Source: Cinnamomum chago (Eukaryota > Streptophyta > Magnoliopsida > Laurales > Lauraceae). From it: a DNA stretch of 64,000 bases. Position 1 is the first letter of the stretch, and each line of letters starts with the position of its first letter. Below the pieces are notes generated by a model. The model saw nothing but the letters and a program-made list of their open reading frames with translations, made no database searches and was not told the DNA's origin. The stretch lies in NCBI GenBank assembly GCA_038049695.1, contig CP142454.1:75431501-75495500 (forward strand), in the 5' to 3' direction. Below, in pieces: positions 10,754 to 20,743 of this stretch. A program made the position numbers and the translations under genes.

Positions 10754-11990
10754 ATGCCACCTCGTAAGCGACTGATAAATGGCAACCCTTCTATAAGCAA
10801 TAGTGATCATATAGGGCCACTTGAAGAGGATAGGGCTGATAACAACATGCCAAATCAATTCCAACAAATGATGCATGCAATGCCTGACCAACAGTGTCAG
10901 GCCAACGAGAATCAAGCTATATTGCAAGAGCAAATGCTTAAGAGAGAGGAAGATCATGCAAGAGAATCGACAAAAATGCAGAGGCAGCTGTTAGTGGTAT
11001 TGTAGAGAAGGCCCGAACCGGTTCAACCCCAACCTGCTATTGTCATCAATTAGAGACAACATGACCCAAATGCATTATTTGAGCGGTTTCAGAAGAGGGT
11101 TCCGAAAGACTTTCTTAGGATAGAAGATCCATTAGCTGCAGATGACTGGCTAGAGCATACCGAGAACATCTTCGAGACTTTCTAATGCACAGGGGGAGAA
11201 AGAGTAAAACTAGCATCATCTCTCTTTAGCGGTACAACGAATAGATGGTGGAAGACAGTTAGGGAGGAATACAGGACTATGGCTGATTAGAGGTTTGGGC
11301 AAACTTTAAGAGGCAGTTCCATGATAAGTATGTACCCGCCCACATCAAGAGACAGAAGGCAATAGAATTCTAGCAGCTTGTGCAAGGAAGTATGACGGTC
11401 CTCGAATACCACACTAAGTTCGAGAGATTGTCTAGATATGCTCCGAAATTGGTGGATACGGTGGGGAAGAAAATTGCAAAGTTCCTAGAGGGACTTAACC
11501 CTTTCATTGAGAGAGATGCTACCGGAGTAGTGCTGCCTACAACTTTCGATGAAGCTGTCAAGAGGGCTTATAAGTTTGAGAACTTTCACAACAAGATCCT
11601 TAGAGTCCAAGGCAAGGGACAAGCTCATCAGCAGAACTACCAGCTGAAGAGTCAATAGAACAAAAGACAGAGGCCAGAACAGAATGCTCAGGATCCCCTA
11701 GTTTGCACCCACTGTGGGAAGAACCATGAGAGTGTACAGTGCCACACACTCACAGGAGCATGTTTCAGATGTGGTTTCATGACCCATCAGATGGAACATT
11801 GTCCAAGGCAGAATAGAACGAATCAGCAGTAGTAGCAAGGGGCACAGCGTCCACAGCACCACAAAATGCAATCATTGTCCAGAATTAGGCAAGGCCACTA
11901 CAGCAACAAGCACCACAACAGCAGCAGCATAGACCACAACAACAACAACAGGCTCGTCAGTAGGGACAGAACCAAATAGGCCACAACATC
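10754..11990 (+). pseudogene. gag of gypsy element (degenerate)
   Basis: The ATG at 10754 opens a frame beginning MPPRKRLINGNP, with a Gln-rich segment. After a stop come recognisable capsid stretches (FQKRVPKDFLRIEDPLAADD, near 11088; SLFSGTTNRWWKTV, near 11223; QGSMTVLEYHTKFERLSRYA, near 11383). Two zinc knuckles follow: CTHCGKNHESVQC at about 11704-11742 and CFRCGFMTHQMEHC at about 11761-11802. The family role is the structural protein of the virus-like particle. The frame is broken by several stops (for example before QQLVQG near 11371) and at least one shift near 11286. It leads into the protease region without a clear gag stop, as expected for a single gag-pol frame. Confidence 0.85.
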
Positions 11991-12031
11991 GAGGAAAAAT
12001 TTATGCGGTCAATAGAGCTAATGCAGAGGCA

Positions 12032-13057
12032 GTGGGAAATATAGTGGAAGGTACACTTCTTGTTTGTGGGATAAAAGCTAGGATTTTATTTGACCCTGGC
12101 TTTACACATTCATTCTTATCCTGTGAATTTTCTAAGTTGATTGATATGCATGTTAGAGAACTTGAGTTCATTTTGACTGTGGCAACCCCAGTAGGCAAAC
12201 AAGTTATTTGTAGAACTTTTTACCCTAGTTCCACAGTTCAGATAGGAGAAGTGGTTTTAACTGCATATCTCATTCTATTAGAGATGTTTGATTTTGTTGT
12301 CATCCTAGGGATGGATTGGTTGGCAGGATACCATGCCACAATGGATTGTTTCCATAAGGCTCTGACTTTCAAGTTAGATGAGACACCAACAGGGTTGTTG
12401 TTTCAGGGAAAGAGGAGAAATCCTAGTGCAGGGTTCATCTCAACATTGAAGGCTGATAGACTATTGAAAAGTGGTTGTGAAGCATATTTGGCATTTATCA
12501 CGGAGGATGAACGGTCCCAAGGGGTGAAGGAGATCCCAATTGTTTGGGAATTCCCTGATGTTTTTCCGGAGGAGATCCCATGTTTACCACCCATCAGAGA
12601 GATTGATTTCACTATCGAGTTGTTACCAAGGACTGCTCCGATATCTATTGCACCATATAGAATGGCTCCGACAGAATTGGGAGAATTGAAGACTCAGTTG
12701 CAATAATTGTTAGACAAAGGTTTTGTGAGATCAAGTATTTCACCATGGGGAGCTCCAGTCTTGTTTGTCAAGAAAAAGGATGGTTTGATGAGAATGTGTA
12801 TAGATTACAGAAGATTGAATCAAGTGACCATAAAAAACAAGTATCCATTACCGAGAATAGATGAATTGTTTGATCAATTGCAAGGTGCATCATACTTTTC
12901 AAAGAATGATTTGAGATCCGGTTATCATCTGCTGAGGGTCAGAGAATCATATGTGTTGAAAACAACTCTCCGGACAAGATATGGCCACTATGAATTTCTA
13001 GTGATGGCATTTGGGTTGACTAATGCACCGGCAGTGTTCATGGCGTTGATGAACTAG
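12032..13057 (+). pseudogene. Protease and reverse transcriptase (first part) of gypsy element
   Basis: The protease region starts near 12032 (VEGTLLVCGIKARILFDPGF). The usual active-site D-S/T-G is here D-P-G, so the enzyme would be inactive. The linker to RT (WEFPDVFPEEIPCLPPIREI) is typical of the group. RT follows with APYRMAPTEL, a stop at 12704-12706, then [36 protein letters not shown] and the [12 protein letters not shown] motif. A stop at 13055-13057 falls just before the catalytic YxDD-type motif. This is a non-functional copy of the enzyme that converts element RNA to DNA. Confidence 0.9.
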
Positions 13058-13884
13058 ATATTTACAGAGTATCTAGATCAGTTTGTTGTAGTATTCATAG
13101 ATGACATTTTGGTCTACTCCAAGAGTAGAGAAGAGCATGAAGAGCACTTGAGGATAGCATTGCAACTCTTGAGAGAGAATCAACTGTATGTGAAGCTCAA
13201 CAAGTGTGAATTTTGGTTGGAGCAAGTAGCATTTTTGGGGTACATCATCTCCAAAGAAGGATTATCAGTGGATCCGTCCAAGATTGAAGCAGTTATGAGT
13301 TCGGAAAGACCGAAAAATGCTTCAGAAATTAGAAGCTTTCTGGGATTGGCAGGTTATTACAGGAGGTTTGTGCATGGATTCTCGTTGATTGCGTCACCTT
13401 TGACGAAGTTGATAAGGAAGAATGTGCTATATATGTGGATAGATCAGTGTGAAGATAGTTTTCAAGAGTTGAAGAAGAGATTGACTACATCACCAGTCCT
13501 TACTTTACCATCCGGAAGCGGTGGTTTTACCGTTTTTATCGATGCTTCGAATGTTGGACTGGGTTGTGTGTTGATACAAGAAGGAAAAGTGATTGCATAC
13601 GGATCCCAACAGTTAAAAGATCACGAGAAGAACTATGCCACCCATGACCTTGATTAGCAGTGGTCGTCTTTGCATTGAAAATGTGGAGACATTACCTCTG
13701 CGGAGAGAAGTTCGAAGTCCACTCTGATCACCACAGCTTACAATATTTATTTTCTCAGAAGGAATTAAACATGAGGCAGAGGAGATGGATGGAATATATA
13801 AAGGACTATGATTTTCCAATCAAGTATCATCTGGGGAAAGCCAATGTAGTTGCCAATGCCTCGAGCAGAAAATCAGTAGGCTAG
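13058..13884 (+). pseudogene. RT C-terminal half and RNase H of gypsy element
   Basis: This continues the same frame as the RT after the stop at 13055. It has [14 protein letters not shown], the catalytic FIDD, and the RT thumb region ([38 protein letters not shown]). The RNase H domain starts near 13520 ([20 protein letters not shown]) and runs through YATHDLD, a stop at 13655-13657, and [20 protein letters not shown] to the [19 protein letters not shown] end. RNase H removes the RNA template during replication. Domain order and length are normal for gypsy elements apart from the stop. Confidence 0.9.
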
Positions 13885-14022
13885 GCAAACCTAAGTGGTA
13901 CTTGTATCTTTGAGCAATTTGAAGAATTGATTATAGACCTGTAGCCACTAAGGAAGGATGTTTTGTTAGTTTACATGAGGGTGTCCGAGCCTTCTTTCAT
14001 TCAGAAGATCAAGGATAGTTAG

Positions 14023-14741
14023 TTGCAAAATCCAGAGTTGGCCAGGATTTCAGAGCATATAGCAGACCGTCTCAATTTCCGTATTGTTGATGGAGTTTTG
14101 TACTACCGTGACCATCTATGCCTGCCTAACATTGAAGATTTGAGGAATGACATTATGACCGAAGCTCACAGTACGAAGTACTCTATGCATCCAGGCAGCA
14201 CGAAGATGTATCAGAATTTGAAGGGCGGATTTTGGTGGAACAATATGAAGAGAGCGATTGCAGCATTTGTTTCATATTGCATGACTTGCCAGTTGATAAA
14301 GGCAGAACATCAGAGGCCTTCAGGATTGTTACAACCGTTAAAGATCTCAGAATGAAAGTGTGAGCACATTATCATGGACTTTATTTCGGGACTACCGAGG
14401 ACTGACAAGGGCAACGATGCGATATGGGTCATTGTGGACCATCTCACCAAGTCAGCTCGTTTTATTCCTATGAGAACGGGGAAGAAGATGCACATGCTAC
14501 CTTTGGTAGAGTTGTTTGTCAACGAGATTGTCAGTCAACATCGACAACCAGTTTCTATCACTTCTGACAGAGACAGTAGATTCGTCTCAAGGTTCTGGAA
14601 GACATTGCATGAGTCTATGGGTATGAAACTACAGTTTAGCATGGCTTATCACCCGCAGACAAACGGCCAATCAGAGAGGACTATTCAAACTCTTGAGGAT
14701 ATGCTCTGTGCTTGTATGGCAGAAGGAGTAAGACACCGGTT
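14023..14741 (+). pseudogene. Truncated integrase of gypsy element
   Basis: The N-terminal zinc-binding region has HSTKYSMHPGSTKMYQNLK and CMTCQLIKAEHQ. The core follows after a stop at 14353-14355: IIMDFISGLPRTDKGNDAIW, FIPMRTGKKMHM, SITSDRDSRFVSRFW and MAYHPQTNGQSERTIQTLED, so the three DDE-type acidic residues are present. Similarity ends soon after MLCAC (14701-14715), where other members continue for another 150 or more residues and, in chromoviruses, a chromodomain. The break is at the junction with the minus-strand LTR block. Confidence 0.88.
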
Positions 14742-16735
14742 TGTTGGGAAGAGGTCGGAATTCGCAGTTTCCATGGACCGACCATAGTGAGTGAAACCAG
14801 CGACAAAGTGAAGTTGATACATATGATGCTTTGATTCTTTTGGCTTGGCTTGGACTTCAGATTTTTAGAGAATAAAGACCAAGGGGAGGTCCTATATCCA
14901 ATAATAAAAAGAAAAAAAAAAGAGTAGACGAGCTGAAAATTTGCGTCTAGGCCATGTTGGATAGAAAGAGTGGGTCTTGAGGGCGGTGGCCCCCCTTGAG
15001 GGACTTTAATCACCTTGTGGTGTTTGTTGCTGTGGAGTTTCTTCAAGGTAGCAGAGCTTCTTTGCACAGTGTCTGGACTTTGGAGATTTTTCTTCTTGGA
15101 TTTCTCTCTCATTGTCTCTGTGTGGATGTGTCTCTGTGTGCACGTGTGGATGCGTTCTTCTTGGAATGACCCCCCTTTTATAGTCTTTTGATAGCCATGG
15201 TATGGGTTTATGAGCATTGATGGTATTGATGTTTCATGATGGGAGGAGTTACAAAGTTTTATTTCATGAATTTGTAACTCCTTTTTCTTGGCTTTTGATT
15301 GGCCGATGAATAATGATGGGCATTTAATCGCCATTAAACTCCATGATGAGAGGAGTTTCATGATTTATTGTCATGATTGCTTTTACTTATAACTCCTTTT
15401 TTCCTTAATTCTGATTGGGCCGCCCAAAATAATGAGTTAATGATTGCATTAACTTGTCATGAAACAGGTCATTTAACTGCATTAAGTGGATGCCAGGGCG
15501 CTTGAAGAGTCGTGGACCGTACCGCTTTTTTTTTTGGAATTCTTCTTGTGATGATCGCCAAGGGATCCACATGCTGTTTGATGTCAGATGGCGATGCAAC
15601 TTTAGACATTAATTGATATCAGTGGGCCAGTAACATCTGTCCTGTCGACTTCTCGATCGGTCGGACAGAAAGTGCACTTTCTTGGTTGGCGATTTTGAAG
15701 CGTGCAATGATGATCTCATGCTCTCGATGGTAGATTCAAGAAGTTGGTGAAGATCGACTGATTTCGAGCACCAAAAATCAGATTTTTGGAAAACATCGGG
15801 GCCAAAATCCTTGAAACGCGAAAAGGGTCGAAAAATGGCCCTATCATCGGAAATCTGGTGACCCGGATTTCTAGGGTCACAGCATCAGGACGTTTTCCCC
15901 TTTTGGTCGTAGTTTTTCGGCCTTTTCTGATCTTTTCTGATTTTTTTTCTCCTGTATTTTTCTTGATATTTTTCCTCATTTATTGTCTTGATTCTCCTGA
16001 AGAAAACCTGGCTAGAAGCTGTGTAAATCGGAGCACGAAGTTTCTTATTTTCTGAAAAAGCCGAAGACTTTGTTGCCGATTTTCCTTTAGATGTCAAAAC
16101 TAGGTTAAACAATGTCGGAATGACTTGAAATTTGACGTGTTGGCCTTTGGAGCATGTTGAAGCCACCCGTGTGCTCTGTTTGATGAGTGATAGTCTCGGT
16201 GGTTCTCGTCGCTGAGAGGCTTGATTTTATTGCTCAAGGGTTGATGGAGAGTCAAACGCTGTCGGTTTGATTTGAAAATTGACACGGAGCCTTTTGGAGG
16301 TATTTTGGGACCATCCGTAGGCTCTGATTGAAGTGTTGATCTTTTTGACACTGTCGCCGTCGGGAGACTTGACTTTGCTGCGGTTGTTTCCCTTTTGGGC
16401 CAAATGATGTTAGAATGGCCTGAAACTTGATGTAGAGCCTCGTAGCGACATTTTGAGGCCAACTGTATGCTCTGTTTTGTGTGTCAAGGTCTCTGGCTTC
16501 ACCGTCGCTGGGAGCTCCTACTCAGCTGCTGGAGGAGTGATGTTAGGCCAAATGATGTTAAAATGACCCAAAATTTCAGGTGTACTCCTATTTTGGCTGT
16601 TTTGAAGAATCTTGCAACTTCTGTTTGGTTCTGACAAGGTTTGATAGTTGAAGTGGCATTGCCTGCTTGTAGTAGGATGTGGCTTCATGTAGCTTTCGAT
16701 GTCGAAGAGGCAAAGTGACATATTTGGTGTCAACA
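14742..16735 (-). mobile_element. LTR-like block on the minus strand (family unassigned)
   Basis: Read on the minus strand it begins TGTTGACACCAAATATGTCA and ends in CTTCCCAACA, giving short inverted TGTTG/CAACA ends. A TATA-like box (gactataaaa) lies at about 15178-15187. A GATCGGTCGGAC palindrome-rich spot lies at 15653-15667. The flanks cggtt (14737-14741) and acctg (16736-16740) do not match as a target duplication, so it is either a boundary of a recombined element or the ends are slightly misplaced. Open frames within it do not resemble known proteins. Confidence 0.5.
16105..16600. repeat. Imperfect tandem repeats of about 147 bp
   Basis: Four diverged units can be seen, beginning near 16110, 16255, 16403 and 16549. 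Each starts with a phrase like 'aatgatgttagaatggcctg', has a middle 'gagcctt/gagcctcg..ttttg', and mostly ends 'tgctctgttt'. They lie inside the minus-strand LTR-like block. Confidence 0.6.
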
Positions 16736-19631
16736 ACCTGAAGTCATACAATAATAGCAGAATTCATACAACTCTAGGCACATTTGGATATCAACAATGA
16801 ATAATAAATCTCAATAAATGTTAAAGTCACACGAGGCATAAATAAAACTAAACAAAGGAGTTAGTTAATTACAATGGCCATCCTAATAATCAAGGCCATC
16901 AACCAACGTAGAGTCAATGAAATAGTAGTTGAACGAGAGATAATAAAGAATAAAAGAATCTAAATCGATCCCATGTATATCTCTCTCCCATGCCGGGAAT
17001 GATGACACTACTTTACGTCATCGACATGCCAATCTCGTTCCTCCTCTACAGGTTGAGGTTCTCCTCAGCGGCCTACTCATCATAGTAGTAATCATTTGAG
17101 GGTTCTACACACCAAGGAATAGAGTCAACGACGTGTTGAGCAATAGATAAGCAATATATATTAAACATGGTATGCAACAAGGATACGAATAATGACAAGT
17201 ATAATAATCATGTGAATACAAGGAACAAAACTAGGCGTAAAGTAAGAGTAATAATAAATAGAAACAAAGACATGAATCCTAAAATGATATAGTAATAACC
17301 ACTATCTAAACAATGATATGAAAATGTCAAGAGGGAGACTCCGAGGATGTCCTAGCCAACTCCCAGGATATCAGTAATAATCTAATCAGACTACTGATAC
17401 AAAAGTCAGGCTCCAGTGGGATCCTAGCTCCCGATCTTGGGAATAGCAGCACGGTCCTCGCCCATTCCCAGCTATTCAACCCCATGGACGCTGTCCTACG
17501 CCGACTGTCCATGCCAATGTTCGAGTAGCCGGCCCATTTATGAAACCCCAAACTGCAGATGGCCATAACATGCAAATGATAATGAAGTGGTGTTGACATG
17601 AGAAATACCAAGACAAAGTTTGCCTAGTTCAATGCACAAAACATGATCATAGGGATTATCTCATTCAAGACGATATAAGACAAGTTAACCACATGATAAT
17701 CCCTTCTATGCTAGCCAGTCGTGTTTGTCAAATACATGACTCACGGTTCCCAAGATACACTTTAAGTTAGGCCCAAGTCCTAATTCTACAGAAATTATGT
17801 TTCATGGTTAGTTAGGTGTTTTATACCAAGAGAGTGTACAAGTGCAAGGGACAATAACAACGGATACAATTGACAAGTCACGGAAGAATTTACAATCCAA
17901 ACCTAGGCAAGTGGTGTCATCCCTGTACCCCATGCGTTCTAACGGAGTACATGTGGAAATTGGATCAACGATGCTTTTAGGGAAATCCCTTGGTATACTA
18001 TCATGTTAAGCATTGTTTGATTCAATTCTACATGCATTTGGTTACACCACGTGCAATAATCGAATTCTAGACAACCCATCGAACGCACACCAAGCCACGT
18101 GCTTCGATTTCAATCCATATTAATGGTCAGGTGAAAGTAAGTACATAGTTTCCAACATCTAAGGCCCAAACCTAGGTTAACAGTCTCATTAACAATACAA
18201 CATGCATTGTATCATTAATCCGGTAATCACCTCACTTCCCAACCTCCGGTCATGATGAAACTAAAACCATTAGATTCTACATCTCAAGGGCTTTCCAACG
18301 ATATATTATGTGTAGAAATCCAACGGATGGATTAAGATTTACAAGGCACCAAAGTTTTTAGGTTCAGTGTTCCTGCACCCTCTGATCGATCGGACATGAG
18401 GTTCGATCGATTGACACTAAACACCATCCAATTAGCACCCTATCCGATTGATCTGATTGAGTGACCGATAGATCAGTACTGGGCACCTCCCAATTAGCTG
18501 CAGGTTTTCCTTGTCTGATCGACTGGACCTTCGGATGACTTGCACTTAACTCGGCATATCCTTTGTCCGACCGATCGATTGGACAGTGGACCTGAACCCC
18601 GAAATTGGGTTTTCTTCTTCTTTTCCTCTGGCCAATCCATGGCTAATCTACATAAAATGAGCCACCATGCTCCCCTAATAATCACATTCATCATATAAAA
18701 TCCATTCTAGCGGGTTAAAACATAAAAGGGTACCGATTTGACACTTAATCCAATCCATACCACAAATCTAACCTAACATGTCAAATCCAAAATCAATATC
18801 AAGAACAAGCTTGGAATTAGGGCATTCTAAGAAGAAATCATTGAAATCAATAAAGGAACATACACACATGCATAAATATAATTTGCAAATCTACTTGCCT
18901 CAACCAAGAGGGAGATTGAAAATTCGGAAAACTAGAGGAGAAACCTTCTACCTCGAAACTCACACGAATCCAACCCACTCAAACACAACCTAGAACAGAA
19001 AGGAGAAGGAAAAAAAAGGAAAAGATCAAGAACAACCTAAATCTAACCAAAAGAAAAGACAATAAGAAAAGTTGATGATGGGAAAAGGCTTACCAACTAG
19101 TACCAACGGAGAGAGAAGATCGAAAGGAAGAAGATGTGTGGCTCGGATCACGGAGGTGATCTCCCTCGGCTAGAGTTTTGGCTAGAAGAGATGAAGAGGA
19201 AGAAAAGGAGCTGCTGGAGTTCTCGTTCGTTGTAGAGAATGAATAAAGAATTAGAGTTAATCCCTGCTTAAGAAGAGAAGAAGGGGAAAAAAGACAAGTT
19301 TGCCCATTTTCTGTTCGTCGGATTGTGACGAGCCAAGAGAAAAGAATGATTAGCGCAATCAGACCTTCCCAAGGAACCCAAAATTATGACGATTGTAATT
19401 TTTGAAAAAACACTCAATTTTCCTTAAATTGCAAATTCCCCCTGCTAGAGTCAAACGAACTTGGAAACGCATGGAACTTTGTAGATACTATTCTAACACT
19501 AAAAGAAACTAGCTCATGATCTAAACCCACTTGAATATCTAAAATACAGTTAATTATAATAATTACAAAATAAACGGGTCAATGGGCTTACTATTGGGCC
19601 CAACTGACCCAATAAGGTCGGGGACCTTACA
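16736..19631 (-). mobile_element. Gypsy-type LTR on the minus strand, 3' end truncated
   Basis: On the minus strand it begins at 19631 with TGTAAGGTCCCCGACC, the same style of start as the solo LTRs at 20744 (TGTTACACCCCGACC) and 36750 (TGTAAGATCCGCCCC). It therefore looks like a long chromovirus-type LTR of about 2.9 kb. A GATCGATCGG-type palindrome cluster lies at 18370-18600. The usual ...gtgaca end is missing at the left, where the block at 14742-16735 begins. At the right it abuts a DUF674 last exon, and 19632-19636 (ggcca) has no partner at the left. Confidence 0.65.
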
Positions 19632-19632
19632 G

Positions 19633-19765
19633 GCCATGTCTATGTTGAAAGCTCTTTTGATTCCCAACTTGGTTTGAACAATGTCTTGTAAATCTACCCT
19701 AAGAAGCCAAAGCAGATGGTAACAAGATTAGGAGGATGAATAACTCAGCTCTGAACTTGTGGAAG
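19633..19765 (+). pseudogene. DUF674 gene copy A, last-exon remnant
   Basis: From GCCATGTCTATG the sequence aligns with the final exon of the intact DUF674 gene at 30868-30996 (there AMSLLRASLISNSVLSDVF). Here the reading AMSMLKALLIPNLV runs into a TGA, and small insertions follow. The minus-strand LTR ends at 19631, exactly at the splice acceptor, so everything upstream of this exon is gone or displaced. The similarity continues past the stop codon to about 20090, matching the 3' flank of copy B at 30997-31190 and 32996-33100. This shows a tandem duplication of a larger unit. Confidence 0.8.
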
Positions 19766-20738
19766 GCTTGACCACTTCTAGGATTTTGAAATACGGTTTC
19801 TTACTCAAATCTCCAAAAGAAAATATACTTGAATAGCTTGGCTTGTCCTTATTATGCTTGGAAAGAACTATAATTTCTTGTGAATGGAGTTTAATGATGT
19901 GACTTTAAAAGTGTGTCTACTTTTTTGTGGTATTGGACCTTGTGGAAATTCATATTAGCAGATTTGATGGGCATGTGGCCATTCTTTCTCCAGTGTTCTA
20001 ACATTTTTTCACACTGATATGTCCAGCCTATGGACATTCCAACTACTACTAAGACATGGCCTTTTTCCACAACATGACGAGCAAATTATATTAGGTTAAA
20101 GTCCTCCTTGCGAGGATCTTGACTAGGCAAAGGTGAGGTGTATCTAGGCCAAGCCCACCTTTAAAAACACTGCCCTGTATCCAGCGCAAGCCCGAAATGG
20201 GCCTTAAAAGCTAGGCACGAGCTTGGATGTGTTGCATACATCAGGCCCACGCCGCACCCACCTTTTATAGATAATTGGGTCAGACCAAGTTCGACTTTTA
20301 GTCACTCTTTTGGGCTTTCTAATCACTTGTTTCAAAAAATGAAACACAAACTACATATATTGCTTATTTGGACAGGCTTTGGGCCTATTACTTAATTCAA
20401 CCCAACATATATATAAATGGGCCCAATCAGAGGACTAATGCAATTGAGTGTGGACTAAAACAGGGAACAATTCATTTTGGAATTAGGATGCCCTGAGTGG
20501 GTCTACGCACGGTGATCATGAGTGGACTACTTAGGGTCCGCCACATCATCACGGGCAATGCCTGTATGGATACATATGGCAGGCCACCTGCACTTACACG
20601 TCATTGTGGGGATTTACCTCACCGGATGATCTAGACTCTACATTTTGGAGTGCGATTTGACTATTTATTGCCCCATCCAACTAGGATGAGTCCGGATCCC
20701 TTATTTCGTTGAAATAGCGTGATAATGTTTCCTCCTAT
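19766..20738. other. 3' flank of DUF674 copy A and intergenic sequence
   Basis: 19766-20090 is homologous to the 3' flank of copy B, without the nested hAT-like insertion found there. 20090-20738 is unassigned. A phrase near 20305-20330 (cactcttttgggctttctaa) recurs near 24733, upstream of copy B, so part of it is probably the old promoter side of the next gene in the array. Confidence 0.55.
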
Positions 20739-20743
20739 CAAAT
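20739..20743. repeat. Target site duplication CAAAT (partner 23327-23331)
   Basis: Five identical bases on either side of the solo LTR fix both of its ends. Confidence 0.9.

Larger units (their letters stand above)
10049..14741 (+). mobile_element. Decayed Ty3/gypsy retrotransposon, 5' LTR part to integrase
   Basis: Order on the + strand is: LTR 3' part (10049-10593), primer binding site (10597-10608), gag, protease, RT, RNase H and integrase, ending abruptly near 14741 where unrelated minus-strand LTR sequence begins. The 5' part of the LTR is displaced by the CACTA insertion and the 3' LTR is missing. Domain sequence and single-polyprotein order suggest a chromovirus of the Tekay/Del type, but the C-terminal chromodomain that would prove it lies beyond the truncation. 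Many in-frame stops are at positions where family members normally have Gln or Trp. The element is not autonomous. Confidence 0.88.

Noticed and set aside
14681-15361. 226-codon minus-strand frame
   Set aside because: It lies across the gypsy integrase end and the LTR-like block, has no recognisable motif, and looks like a chance frame in LTR sequence.
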